Source: a virus. From it: a stretch of DNA of 64,000 nt. Both the position numbers and the translations under genes were made by a program. Within the stretch, counting starts at the first letter, position 1. Each line of letters opens with the position of its first letter. The notes beneath the pieces are model-generated. The model did no database searches. It was not told where the DNA came from and saw nothing but the letters and a program-made list of their open reading frames with translations. The stretch spans positions 1 to 64,000 of IMG/VR virus record IMGVR_UViG_3300025655_000026. One strand, written 5' to 3'. Positions 17,760 to 26,626 of this stretch are shown in pieces.

Positions 17760-17975
17760 ATGCTAGGCGACATACTAGGTATGACCGATACTGACTTCAT
17801 GTATAACCAAAGCAGAGCGCATTCTGCTGACATTTTCTTTTTGAAAATGAGAGCATGGTTTTGGGGCAGTTGTGCTACATTGTCGGCTTTATTGATTGGT
17901 AACATCATGGGAGTATTTGATTTAAATATCATGGGTTGGTTGATTGAGTCTGTAAAGTCCTTTTGGGGGCATTAG
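17760..17975 (+). CDS. Small single-span membrane protein
   Basis: 71 residues with one clear hydrophobic segment around residues 33-53 ('WFWGSCATLSALLIGNIMGVF') and a second, weaker amphipathic stretch at the end ('IMGWLIESVKSFWGH'). Starts with ATG nine bases after the previous stop and a GAGGGTT. Its stop lies two bases before the GTG start of the GTPase gene. Partner of the flanking membrane protein and GTPase by position; function unknown. Confidence 0.65.
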   Translation: MLGDILGMTDTDFMYNQSRAHSADIFFLKMRAWFWGSCATLSALLIGNIMGVFDLNIMGWLIESVKSFWGH

Positions 17976-17976
17976 G

Positions 17977-18639
17977 GTGTCGCTACTAACAGGCTTTGCC
18001 GTTGTAATAACAGAAGCGGTCTTCTCTGTTTACAAAAAACTACACGCAATTAACTTCGGAGTCTATGGGGCGACAATGGTTGGCAAAACTACTTTGGCTC
18101 ATCAACTTACTACGAGAGGAGAAGTTCAACAAATAAACGAAAGAACGGTTGGGCTACATAGAGCATCAAGAAAGTCAATAAAAATTGATGGCCAAACAAA
18201 TACCATTAAGAGTGCTGATTTAGGAGGAGAAGCAATCTATTGGAAAGAATGGGTTAAAGATATGCAATTAAGAAAGCCAAAATATATTATTTTCATGATA
18301 GACCATAGGCACTTAGATAATTCTTCAAATCTTGACCATCAAGTAGCATGGAAGTTTCTTGTAGATACTGTTTGCTCATCAATGTGGCCTACTGGAAAGA
18401 AAAAGAAAGAAGAAGACTATCCTTTAGCCATAGGTATTTGGGCTAATAAATATGATATTTGGGGAAAGAAATATGATAACGATGAGCCTATTGAAAAACA
18501 TGAAATATTTGAACCGTTTAAGTATGGAATGAGGAAGTTGAACGAGAAGGGAATACCCTGTTTCAAATATATTGTTTCAGCAAAATCTGACCCCGAAATG
18601 GTGTATAGAGGAATTATTACAATGATAAAGGATTACTGA
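17977..18639 (+). CDS. Arf/Ras-like small GTPase with N-terminal hydrophobic helix
   Basis: 220 residues. All five G-box motifs are readable: G1 'GATMVGKT' (31-38), G2 candidate Thr57 in 'ERTVGL', G3 'DLGGE' (81-85, Arf-like where Ras has DTAGQ), G4 'NKYD' (157-160) and G5 'SAK' near the C-terminus. The last residue of DLGGE is Glu instead of the usual Gln, so intrinsic hydrolysis may be altered. Residues 3-18 are hydrophobic and could anchor or insert in a membrane. It follows two small membrane proteins with almost no spacing. Small GTPases switch partner binding with GTP or GDP; the target here is unknown. GTG start at 17977. Confidence 0.85.
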   Translation: MSLLTGFAVVITEAVFSVYKKLHAINFGVYGATMVGKTTLAHQLTTRGEVQQINERTVGLHRASRKSIKIDGQTNTIKSADLGGEAIYWKEWVKDMQLRKPKYIIFMIDHRHLDNSSNLDHQVAWKFLVDTVCSSMWPTGKKKKEEDYPLAIGIWANKYDIWGKKYDNDEPIEKHEIFEPFKYGMRKLNEKGIPCFKYIVSAKSDPEMVYRGIITMIKDY

Positions 18640-18644
18640 TTATT

Positions 18645-19172
18645 ATGTGGAAAGATATTCTTAAGGCTCTTGAAAGAATTGCTTTGAGTGATAAGGATAA
18701 AATAAAAATAGAAAAAGTTCCACAAGAAGTTTCATTCAAACCCAATGGACTATGGTATTCATTTAGTTTAGGAAGTGGCTGGATGAGAGGAAATATGTTA
18801 GATTATGGCTGGTTAGAATCATATCAATATATGTTATACTTAGATACTTCCGAATTAAACATTTTACAAATTAAAAACTTAGAAGATGCTAATGCTTTTT
18901 ATAGCAGATGGAATCGTGGAAAACGCAGAAACCAATGGGATAGTGTTGCTTTTTACTATGATGGAGTAGAATTATTAAACTATAATAATTGGGTTGAAAA
19001 ATATGGTAGCGATAATCCTGTTATGGAAGAATTTGGTGGATGGGATATGGATTCGGGATGTATTTGGAATACTCAAAATTTAAAAGTTAAAAAAGTCAAA
19101 CCTATTGAAGAACGCCACTACAAAAGACAACATAAAGAACAATTGAGTTTATATGATGATATAGAGGAGTGA
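18645..19172 (+). CDS. WDxxSGCIW-family protein with MWKDILK N-terminus
   Basis: 175 residues. It begins 'MWKDILKALERI', the recurrent tag, then a globular domain with 'NGLWYSFSLGSGW', 'YLDTSELNILQI' and 'GWDMDSGCIWN'. The GLW-S...WD-x-x-SGCIW pattern recurs in uncharacterised bacterial and phage proteins that I associate tentatively with an ADP-ribosyltransferase-like fold; no catalytic residue can be assigned from reading alone. A tagged, possibly packaged enzyme would parallel T4 Alt, but this is speculation. Lies five bases after the GTPase stop. Confidence 0.65.
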   Translation: MWKDILKALERIALSDKDKIKIEKVPQEVSFKPNGLWYSFSLGSGWMRGNMLDYGWLESYQYMLYLDTSELNILQIKNLEDANAFYSRWNRGKRRNQWDSVAFYYDGVELLNYNNWVEKYGSDNPVMEEFGGWDMDSGCIWNTQNLKVKKVKPIEERHYKRQHKEQLSLYDDIEE

Positions 19173-19176
19173 TTAA

Positions 19177-19887
19177 ATGTATCAACAACCAAACATTATA
19201 GGAATGCAACAACAACCAATGGGTTTTCAAAATCCACAAGGGGCAAATGTAATGAATGCTTTTTTACCAAAATTACCTAGAGCGAGAAGTGCAGGTATTA
19301 TTGAAGAGTATATTTACGATGAGCAAAAGCCAAAGAAAAAACTTAAGGAAATTAAAAAAGTTCTTCTTCCCGAAAAGAAAAAGTTTCTTTTCTTTAAATA
19401 TGGTAAAAAGTTTAATTTAAAAGACAGATGTATTGTTTGCGGAACTCAACATTTTTGGGAGGCTGGAGATACATTAAGACCGCCTATTCCATTAACAGAA
19501 GTTACAAAAGGTAGACCGATGAAAGGAACATATTGTCCTAAACACGCTAGCACATTTATGCAAATGGAAATGCTTGAACAACAAATACTTGCAGAAGAAA
19601 ATGGGTTAGAATTTACTGCGTTTAAACCTAAAATGCCAAAGGTTCTAAAAAGTGGCCCAATCAATAACCTTAACAAAGCAGATGTTATGGCTCTAACTGC
19701 GACAGGATGGATAATCAAGCCACCGAGCATTTCTACAACGGAGTCGGCCACACAAGAAGCGCATAGAATCGTTAATGAAATTAATATTTTAACAGAACAA
19801 TTAAACTACTTGATGATACACAAAGGAGTTGAGGCAAATGGGAGTAAGCACGAATACATTGAATTCAGCAATGACGGCACAGAATGA
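19177..19887 (+). CDS. Hypothetical protein with zinc-binding centre
   Basis: 236 residues. A Gln/Pro/Asn-rich N-terminus (first 25 residues) leads to a basic stretch (KPKKKLKEIKK), a 'CIVCGTQHFW...YCPKHAS' cluster at about residues 87-126 that can bind one zinc, and a helical C-terminal part. GAGTGATTAA precedes the ATG. Its 3' end overlaps the next gene by about 50 bases, in another frame. No family recognised; the location is between the GTPase cassette and neck genes. Confidence 0.65.
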   Translation: MYQQPNIIGMQQQPMGFQNPQGANVMNAFLPKLPRARSAGIIEEYIYDEQKPKKKLKEIKKVLLPEKKKFLFFKYGKKFNLKDRCIVCGTQHFWEAGDTLRPPIPLTEVTKGRPMKGTYCPKHASTFMQMEMLEQQILAEENGLEFTAFKPKMPKVLKSGPINNLNKADVMALTATGWIIKPPSISTTESATQEAHRIVNEINILTEQLNYLMIHKGVEANGSKHEYIEFSNDGTE

Positions 19888-20479
19888 TGCGACATTTAAG
19901 ACGGTGAATAACCTCTTGTCGCTTCAAGATAATCATGTTGAAGAATTTCTTCAATATCATGGTGAATCGTTTTTGGGCGCATTAGAAAAAATGATGGAAG
20001 ATGTTACTGAAAGAGTAGTTTCACAAATGTTAGCAAAACTAGCATTTATTCAAGACGGTGGAAACATAAAGGTTAATGCTGATTCTTTAAGAGAATATGA
20101 AAGAATTACTCAAGAGAATATTGATTTGGATATTCAAAAGATTCTAAGTGCGGCATTAAATGCAGAAATTATTAATCAACGAAAGATGGCTAAATCTCAA
20201 TACCTTGAATCACAAGGCTTTGGTAATCCAGCAGGAATGCAGGGAGTTCAAGTTGCTCAAGGTGCATATGGTCAAAGCCAACAAATGTATGCTCAAGGAT
20301 TTAATGCTACTCAAAACGGAAGTGGCTATCCAGTTCCACCAGCAGGACAAGATGGATATGGAAGACCATATTGGATTGACCCACAAACAGGACAAATGAG
20401 TTATGAGCCTCCTAAGAGTGGTTTGGGATTAATGAATGTTGCACAAAAAGGGGCGGCTTGGGCTAAGTGGTTAATGTGA
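19838..20479 (+). CDS. Hypothetical protein with Gln/Gly/Tyr-rich C-terminus
   Basis: About 213 residues. The N-terminal 120 residues are helical, and the C-terminal 90 are rich in Gln, Gly, Tyr and Pro ('YGRPYWIDPQTGQMSYEPP'), including a WW-domain-like hint that is too short to call. AGGAG at 19824-19828 supports ATG 19838, inside the end of the preceding gene. Low-complexity tails of this sort often mediate multivalent contacts; the role is unknown. Confidence 0.65.
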   Translation: MGVSTNTLNSAMTAQNDATFKTVNNLLSLQDNHVEEFLQYHGESFLGALEKMMEDVTERVVSQMLAKLAFIQDGGNIKVNADSLREYERITQENIDLDIQKILSAALNAEIINQRKMAKSQYLESQGFGNPAGMQGVQVAQGAYGQSQQMYAQGFNATQNGSGYPVPPAGQDGYGRPYWIDPQTGQMSYEPPKSGLGLMNVAQKGAAWAKWLM

Positions 20480-20489
20480 GGAGATTTGA

Positions 20490-22445
20490 ATGGCAGTTCA
20501 AATCTTTTGGAATAATCGTAAAATAGATATGAGCGATGCAAAGGCTCTTTTAAAAGCCGAAATGTTGGGCTATATTATGGGAACAGAAGAATCTAGAACA
20601 TTCATACCAAATCTTAATGAAGCCGAAAGAAAGTTTGATGATAGTGATTATGAAAATTATCCCGAAGAAGATATGGAAAAAATGTATATAGAATTTGAAA
20701 AAATGCTAAACGAAATTCTTGAAATGTCACTAGATGATGTAATCAGTCAATTACCACAAAAAAAATATGGTAATTTGGCAGAAAGAGTTCAAGAACGAAA
20801 AGAACAAATTGAAAATAAAAAACTTAAAGATTTATTAGAAGGCAACACTATTAATATGATTAGTGGTGCTGGCGCATATGAATTGGGTAGAAAACTAGAA
20901 GGACTACCAATGATAGATTTCTTTGAAGAAATTAAAGGACAGACTGTTGAATTAGATTTTGTTTTTAAACAAAGAATAAAAGATGATAAGTCTTCTTTTA
21001 TAATAACAACAACAAACCCTAAAAATGAAGAAATACACAATATTACAATTGGCTTTTCTGACCATTCTACCGTTAGAGATGTTAAAGAAAAAGCCTTAGA
21101 AAAATATGGTATTTACAATGCAGGTTTTACAGAAGCGAGAAAAAAAGACCCGTATGTTGTATCTAAAGGAAAGGAAACAATAAAATTTAATCTTGACTTG
21201 GCTGAAATTTTAAAAGATGGTAAACTTCTACCTAAAGGAACATTAGTAGAATTAACTCCTGAATTAGACGAAAATGGCGACCACGCATTTATAGAAATTG
21301 ATAAAGATGGTAAAAAAATAAAAAAACTATTGTATAAAGAAATTGGCAAAAGAACTCTTAAAACTAAAGAGTATGAAGAAATATTAGAACGAATCAAAAC
21401 ACAAAAAATAGATGAAGATATTATTTCAATAGATGATAAGCCATATCGTTTAATATTCAACGAACAAAGCCGTTCAACTAACATTACTGATTGGATTGAA
21501 GAAGATGTTAATAAATTCATAACAGATAACATGGAAAAATTTCAATCAGCCTTAAAACCTTATTTAGATGACCCGTTAATTGTGGCAACTGGAAAAGTTA
21601 ATTTAGATATTAAGACTAGTATTACTAAAGTTAGCGGAGGAAAAGAAGTAATAGAAGATATAGATTATGAAACTTACACACTAATGGAGGAAGAAGATTT
21701 ACTTCCCATTGTAGAAGAAGACATTGGGTATTTAAAAGAAGACATTACTATTTATGAAGAAAATCTTAAATTGCTCAATAAAACACAAAAGAATATTGTA
21801 AATAAAAATAAACCTATGAGAGATAGAGTAATGGAATATAAATCAAATATAAATGAGTTAAAGGAACAAAGAGAGAATCTAAGAGAAAGGATTGCTTCTC
21901 AGCAAAAAACATCTAATTCAGCAAAAAAAATAGGATTTTCGGATGAAGAAACATTAAGAAGATATGACAAACTTATTGAAGAATTTTCCGAAGTAAAAGA
22001 ACTTACTAAAATACTTAATTACATAGTAAGAGAAAGAGAAGAAATAAAAAATAAATTAGAAAAAACTAAATCGCTATTGTCTTCTCTTGAGAAATACCTC
22101 AAAGATAGAAATATTAGTGCTTTACAATTAATGTATAGGGAAGAAAAAGATAAAAAGAAACAGCCCTACGAAAAATATACTACTCAAGAAAAATATATTT
22201 CAAGAAATCCCTTTCAAGAACTTTCAAGTTTTTTGACTTTTATTGCAGAAGTAAAAACAAAAGGTTTGCCAATTTATTACGAAGTTATTGTTGATAGTAT
22301 AGGAAAAATTGACATAAATCCATCTAAGTATTCTAGAACAGGCCAAAAAGGAAGAATGAAAAGGTCATATGATAGCGAAATTGCCGATGGACTTAGAAAC
22401 ATGGTAAACAAAATTAATCGTTTAAAGAATGAAATTGGGGGATGA
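20490..22445 (+). CDS. Large charged coiled-coil protein, function unknown
   Basis: 651 residues, AT-rich, with many Lys and Glu. The first 200 residues are mixed. A segment near 175-225 ('IITTTNPKNEEIHNITIGFSDHSTVRDVKEKALEKYGI') has ubiquitin-like strand-helix spacing but is not a confident match. Residues about 410-570 form a long coiled coil. GAGGAGATTTGAATG gives a clear start. It is the third of the large unknown proteins (2-1669, 8430-10487). It lies just before the neck genes. Confidence 0.7.
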   Translation: MAVQIFWNNRKIDMSDAKALLKAEMLGYIMGTEESRTFIPNLNEAERKFDDSDYENYPEEDMEKMYIEFEKMLNEILEMSLDDVISQLPQKKYGNLAERVQERKEQIENKKLKDLLEGNTINMISGAGAYELGRKLEGLPMIDFFEEIKGQTVELDFVFKQRIKDDKSSFIITTTNPKNEEIHNITIGFSDHSTVRDVKEKALEKYGIYNAGFTEARKKDPYVVSKGKETIKFNLDLAEILKDGKLLPKGTLVELTPELDENGDHAFIEIDKDGKKIKKLLYKEIGKRTLKTKEYEEILERIKTQKIDEDIISIDDKPYRLIFNEQSRSTNITDWIEEDVNKFITDNMEKFQSALKPYLDDPLIVATGKVNLDIKTSITKVSGGKEVIEDIDYETYTLMEEEDLLPIVEEDIGYLKEDITIYEENLKLLNKTQKNIVNKNKPMRDRVMEYKSNINELKEQRENLRERIASQQKTSNSAKKIGFSDEETLRRYDKLIEEFSEVKELTKILNYIVREREEIKNKLEKTKSLLSSLEKYLKDRNISALQLMYREEKDKKKQPYEKYTTQEKYISRNPFQELSSFLTFIAEVKTKGLPIYYEVIVDSIGKIDINPSKYSRTGQKGRMKRSYDSEIADGLRNMVNKINRLKNEIGG

Positions 22446-22447
22446 AA

Positions 22448-23770
22448 ATGGCAATATCATCATCACCTAGCGACTACACCAAAACTGTAAATGGTGTAAA
22501 TTATTCTTCGGGCTTTGGCTATTACACAGATATTTATGCCGTTGCTGACCTTTTACAAATTCCCGATTTTAGCGCATCTACTAATCCAACTGCTGAACAA
22601 GTCGGTGCAATTATTAAGCGAGTGGAGGGAACAGTTGATGATAAAGCAAAGCGTTCATATCGGCCTATTATCTATAAAAATGAAGTTCATGATTTTGAAA
22701 TCAGTAGACCTCCTGTTAAAGCATACTACGGTGGCTACTTGGGTTTTGTTCAACTTACTACAATGAAAGTGACTAAAATTATTTCTCTTAGAATTTGGCA
22801 GGGAGATTCATATAAAGAAATCGCTTCTGCTCATGCTTCAATTAAATTACTTGATAACTTTAGAGACATTTACCAAATCAAATTACAACTTCCCGATTCG
22901 GGAGCAACTTTTACATTAGTTGCCGATACTGCTAGCATAGGTGTAAATGAATTTGATGTTTCTTTAGGAAAGAAAACTGCGGCAAAGGAAATAGAATATT
23001 GTGTTAATGAAGTATTTCCATCCCAAACCTCTCAATTCACAGGGGCTACTCAACCAAAGAGTATTAGTGGAGATAGCCCAAATACAACCAAAAATATATC
23101 CGATTTCTTTTATGCTTATTCCGATGATGACGATTCTACGAAGATACAAATTTCTTCATTGTTAATGGGAGAAGATGGTTCGGATTGTAATATCATTATC
23201 TCTACTCAACAAACCTGCACTACGACAAATGCTAGTGTTAATCTCACAGTTGCCGATTCATCAAAACTAGTTGTCGGTATGGTTGTTACTGGAACAGGAA
23301 TTGATAGCAACACTACTATCTCAAGTATTACTGATTCAACAACAGTTGTTTTGAGTAAGATTGCTACTGCTGATGGAACAGATGAAACACTTACTTTTAC
23401 TGCTACTAACTTGAGCATTCCTACTATTGCCACAGTAGAACAATTTACTGATAAGCAGGATATGAAAAGATTAGGTTCATTTTGGGCGATTGGAGATGAA
23501 GGCAAATTATTCTTCTTGAGAGATTATCCTTATCATACAAACAATTCAATTATTGTTACTTATGTGGCTGGAGATGCTAGAGTTCCTGCGGCTATTCATG
23601 AAGCAACAACAAAACTAGTTGCGGCAGAAATTCTAAGGCACGATGACCAAACAATTTTAATTGCTGAAACAGGGGCAAATATTTCTACAAAGGAAAAATA
23701 TGACATACTTAGAAAAGAGGCTATGGATATATTAACAGGCGCATCGGATATGGTTTTCTTGATTGATTGA
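22448..23770 (+). CDS. Neck / head-tail connector protein with inserted beta domain
   Basis: About 440 residues. The N-terminal 'IYAVADLLQIPDF...VGAIIKRVEGTVDDKAKRSYRP' and the C-terminal 'AAIHEATTKLVAAEILRHD' are helical segments like those of gp6-type head-tail connectors, which join the portal to the tail. Between them lies a large beta-rich insertion, including 'KLVVGMVVTGTGIDSNTTI', a pattern common in phage structural proteins. This makes it several times longer than a simple connector. Start ATG 22448 follows GGGGG and overlaps no coding need; ATG 22442 is an alternative overlapping the previous stop. Confidence 0.7.
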   Translation: MAISSSPSDYTKTVNGVNYSSGFGYYTDIYAVADLLQIPDFSASTNPTAEQVGAIIKRVEGTVDDKAKRSYRPIIYKNEVHDFEISRPPVKAYYGGYLGFVQLTTMKVTKIISLRIWQGDSYKEIASAHASIKLLDNFRDIYQIKLQLPDSGATFTLVADTASIGVNEFDVSLGKKTAAKEIEYCVNEVFPSQTSQFTGATQPKSISGDSPNTTKNISDFFYAYSDDDDSTKIQISSLLMGEDGSDCNIIISTQQTCTTTNASVNLTVADSSKLVVGMVVTGTGIDSNTTISSITDSTTVVLSKIATADGTDETLTFTATNLSIPTIATVEQFTDKQDMKRLGSFWAIGDEGKLFFLRDYPYHTNNSIIVTYVAGDARVPAAIHEATTKLVAAEILRHDDQTILIAETGANISTKEKYDILRKEAMDILTGASDMVFLID

Positions 23771-23771
23771 T

Positions 23772-24011
23772 ATGTCACAAGAACTTTTAGAAACAATAAA
23801 ACAAATTAAAGGAATAGATGTTTCTAAGATACAAGAATTAATAGAGATTCATACTGAAAGACAAAAAGCAATGATAGAACTTTCAGCAATACTAGGACAA
23901 GATGTGAGTTTTACAGAAAATGAAATACTTCAAAATATTGCAGACCATTACGCTAATGAAGTTCTAAAAGATGTAGAAAAGAAATTATTGGGGGTTTTTT
24001 CAAATGGATGA
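23772..24011 (+). CDS. Small helical protein between neck genes
   Basis: 79 residues, almost entirely helical ('LLETIKQIKGIDVSKIQELIEIHTE'). ATG 23772 begins one base after the preceding stop. The stop overlaps the next ATG by eight bases. Position between the connector and tail-terminator-like genes suggests a head-completion role. No family recognised. Confidence 0.6.
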   Translation: MSQELLETIKQIKGIDVSKIQELIEIHTERQKAMIELSAILGQDVSFTENEILQNIADHYANEVLKDVEKKLLGVFSNG

Positions 24012-24513
24012 AGTTAGCCTCCTTATTGATTTAATTTCTACTAATTGGTCTAGTTCAGCAACAACTTTACTTTCCGAAGGAGTAATTACTGCTGACCATA
24101 TTACAACTCCTAATTTTGTAGATGTAAGAACTCTAGAAAGAGGTCGTGGAGTTCGCTATGACCTTTCTTCAAAAGATGTGATTATATTCTTTGAAGATAG
24201 CCAAACAATTGATTACCCTACTGTTGGATATGATATACGCAATGAGAGTTATTCTTTTACTATGCACATTCGCACGATTCAAGATGAAAGGGCTGGAGAA
24301 GATGGTGATTTTGGAAAAGATAGGTTAAGAGTTTTATACTTGATAGCCCGTCATGCGCTTGAGCGTAGTAGGAGGGGCTATACCGCAAGTGATGGTTCGT
24401 GTTTCAGTCAATTGTTTGTAGGAAACAGAAGCGAATCAAATGACCGAGCGAAAAGACTCTTTGGCTATAAGGTTACAGTAGAAGCCAAAAGATTTGCAGT
24501 TTCAATACCTTAG
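24004..24513 (+). CDS. Tail completion / terminator-like protein
   Basis: 169 residues with an alpha/beta pattern: helix 1 ('SLLIDLISTNW'), then strands 'KDVIIFFEDSQT', 'ESYSFTMHIRTI', a long helix 'RLRVLYLIARHALERSRR' and a final strand 'YKVTVEAKRFAV'. That order and size fit tail terminator proteins that cap siphovirus tails, and it precedes the tail tube gene as expected. The call rests on pattern and synteny. ATG after a GGGGG run. Confidence 0.6.
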   Translation: MDEVSLLIDLISTNWSSSATTLLSEGVITADHITTPNFVDVRTLERGRGVRYDLSSKDVIIFFEDSQTIDYPTVGYDIRNESYSFTMHIRTIQDERAGEDGDFGKDRLRVLYLIARHALERSRRGYTASDGSCFSQLFVGNRSESNDRAKRLFGYKVTVEAKRFAVSIP

Positions 24514-24540
24514 TTTGTTTGTATGTAAGAGGGAAAAGAA

Positions 24541-26499
24541 ATGACGACTGATTGTGGAGATATATTTTTAGGAAGCGGGGCGAGTATAACATTTGTTCCC
24601 GAAAATGACATTTACTTTCCTTCTACTAATGGCGGAAGTGCTTTTGACGGAGTAACTTCTCTTACCGAAATTACAGCCGCCTCTTCATTTAGCAATGTTT
24701 TTTCTCTTGTAAATAATTTGTATGTTGGTTGTATTATTGAGCGATATGGAGTTGGCTCAAATACATATACTGATGAAGTTACAACTGTTACTTTCAATAG
24801 CGATACTAAGACTGACTATTCGGCTGACTATTTAGTATTCACTATTCTCCCTAGTGATGGTGGGGCGGCTTCAACACACGCATTTTGGTTTGATGATACA
24901 GGTGCAATTTCCGAACCTTCTCATGGTGCTGATGCAAGTAGTTCAGTAGATATTTCCAATGCTGGTGTAATTACAAAAGAAGAATTTGCCGCACTTTTTA
25001 CTACTGCCGTAAATGCGGTTTCAAATATTTCTGCTACGAGAAGTGGTAATGTAGTTACTGTTACTAATACTTATGGTGGAAATAATTCTGCCGCTACAAC
25101 CACAAGCGATTCAACCAATTTATCTCTAGTAAGAACAGTCGCAGGAAACGAATCAGCAACTCCTGCTTCTTTCCAAGATTGCGCTAGAATTACTTCAAAT
25201 ACTGATACTACGATTACTTTTAGTCCTGCACTTACTCCTGCTTCGGGAGATTACTTCGTTATTACTCAATATGGCGCACCTGTTCCTGCACCAACTGATA
25301 CTGCAAAAAGACTTCTTTCCGATGAATGGCTTGGTTTGGTAGAAAGCATTACTTTCCCAACAACAGAAGTTGAAATGAAACAGGTTAATCTTGCTCTTGG
25401 AGGTTCTAGAAATTGGACTTATCAATATAAAGGAATTGAAACCGCTAGCGGTGGAAGTATTAATTTAGTTTCTAATCATGCCGCTTGGCTCTATTATTTC
25501 TTTGGCCGATGCACAGGAGTTAGCGCAACTACTTCTGTTGAAGCAACTACTGACAACTTTACTGCCGCTTCTTCGGGCGCAACTTACATTGATTATGGTT
25601 CAGTTACAGAAACAGGGCCAATCTTCTATCGTTCTGTCGGAGATAAACTTTGTCCTCCAATTGCTAAACACTTAGATAATTACGCTAATATGGATAAATT
25701 AACTCTTCCGATTATTGCTAGTGGAGAAATTGATAATGAAATCACCTATACTTTTGCAGAACAAAACGGAGAACTTCTCCCATCTTTCTCTCTTGAACAA
25801 GTATTCAGCAAATTACCTTCAAGTGATACTTATAGAACTACGACTACTACTTACGAAGATACAAATTTCGTAACGATTGCTAGAGGTAATAGAGTTAATA
25901 CTATGACAATTACTGCTAATGAAAATGAAGAAATTAAAATGACTATGGATTTGTCTACTCGCACAATCCATAATCTTGAAAGCGATGAAGTATATGATGC
26001 TAGAAGAGGAGTTACTGATGAAACTGCTTTCTTTAATTATGATTCCGAATCTAAATTTAGAGAACCTTTCTTTTTCTCAAGTGGCTACTTGAAAGTATTT
26101 GGTGTTCAATTCCTAAAGATTAATTCAATTACTTTAACTATGAATAATTCTCTAACAGAAAGAAGATTTATTGGCGTTGGAAATAAATCAATTCAAGAAG
26201 CAATTCCAGCACAACGAACTTATGAACTACAATTTACAGGTCATGTGACTGATGATAGACTTTATCAAGAATTATTGAATCAAGATGAGAATACTTCGGA
26301 AACGGATGGCCAAATGGTTGAACTTAACTTTTCTAAAGCAAATGGTGAATCATTTACATTAAAGTTTAAAGATTACATGGTTTCTGCTAATAATTTCCCA
26401 TTACCCGATGATAAAGGGCCAGTTGTCGTAGAAACAACAATTATGCCAAGAAACTTAGAAAGTTGCTCAGTAACAACCCATTGGATTTTACAGGGGTGA
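24541..26499 (+). CDS. Major tail tube protein (large, with inserted domains)
   Basis: 652 residues, Thr/Ser/Asn-rich and almost all beta. Core tail-tube features appear after residue 260: 'LLSDEWLGLVESITFPTTEVE', 'NWTYQYKGIETASGG', and C-terminal 'AQRTYELQFTGHVTDDRLYQELL', typical of tube proteins that form stacked hexameric rings. The first 250 residues hold an extra beta-rich domain. Standard tube proteins are 150-350 residues, so this one is enlarged. No sheath gene follows, so the tail is non-contractile. GAGGGAAAAGAAATG sets the start. Confidence 0.75.
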   Translation: MTTDCGDIFLGSGASITFVPENDIYFPSTNGGSAFDGVTSLTEITAASSFSNVFSLVNNLYVGCIIERYGVGSNTYTDEVTTVTFNSDTKTDYSADYLVFTILPSDGGAASTHAFWFDDTGAISEPSHGADASSSVDISNAGVITKEEFAALFTTAVNAVSNISATRSGNVVTVTNTYGGNNSAATTTSDSTNLSLVRTVAGNESATPASFQDCARITSNTDTTITFSPALTPASGDYFVITQYGAPVPAPTDTAKRLLSDEWLGLVESITFPTTEVEMKQVNLALGGSRNWTYQYKGIETASGGSINLVSNHAAWLYYFFGRCTGVSATTSVEATTDNFTAASSGATYIDYGSVTETGPIFYRSVGDKLCPPIAKHLDNYANMDKLTLPIIASGEIDNEITYTFAEQNGELLPSFSLEQVFSKLPSSDTYRTTTTTYEDTNFVTIARGNRVNTMTITANENEEIKMTMDLSTRTIHNLESDEVYDARRGVTDETAFFNYDSESKFREPFFFSSGYLKVFGVQFLKINSITLTMNNSLTERRFIGVGNKSIQEAIPAQRTYELQFTGHVTDDRLYQELLNQDENTSETDGQMVELNFSKANGESFTLKFKDYMVSANNFPLPDDKGPVVVETTIMPRNLESCSVTTHWILQG

Positions 26500-26503
26500 T
26501 TCT

Positions 26504-26626
26504 TTGCCTAGTCGTAGAGAAAAAATAATGCTACAGACAATCGTAGTAGAAACACCTACTCCAGTTCCTAAAAAGAAAGGGCGAAAGCCAAAAAAGGAGG
26601 TTGTTGAAGAACAATCTAACGAATAA
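26504..26626 (+). CDS. Tiny basic protein with AT-hook-like stretch
   Basis: 40 residues from a TTG that follows GGGGTGAT by the same spacing used for other TTG-started genes here; the tail-tube stop is inside that Shine-Dalgarno. The C-terminal half reads 'PKKKGRKPKKE', an AT-hook-like basic core, ending in an acidic tail. It may be a real short gene or a leader for the chaperone genes downstream. The reading frame and ribosome site are visible; function is unknown. Confidence 0.5.
   Translation: MPSRREKIMLQTIVVETPTPVPKKKGRKPKKEVVEEQSNE

Noticed and set aside
24541-26499. Contractile sheath protein
   Set aside because: The gene is large but its C-terminal pattern and the absence of a baseplate set fit a tail tube with extra domains, not a sheath.
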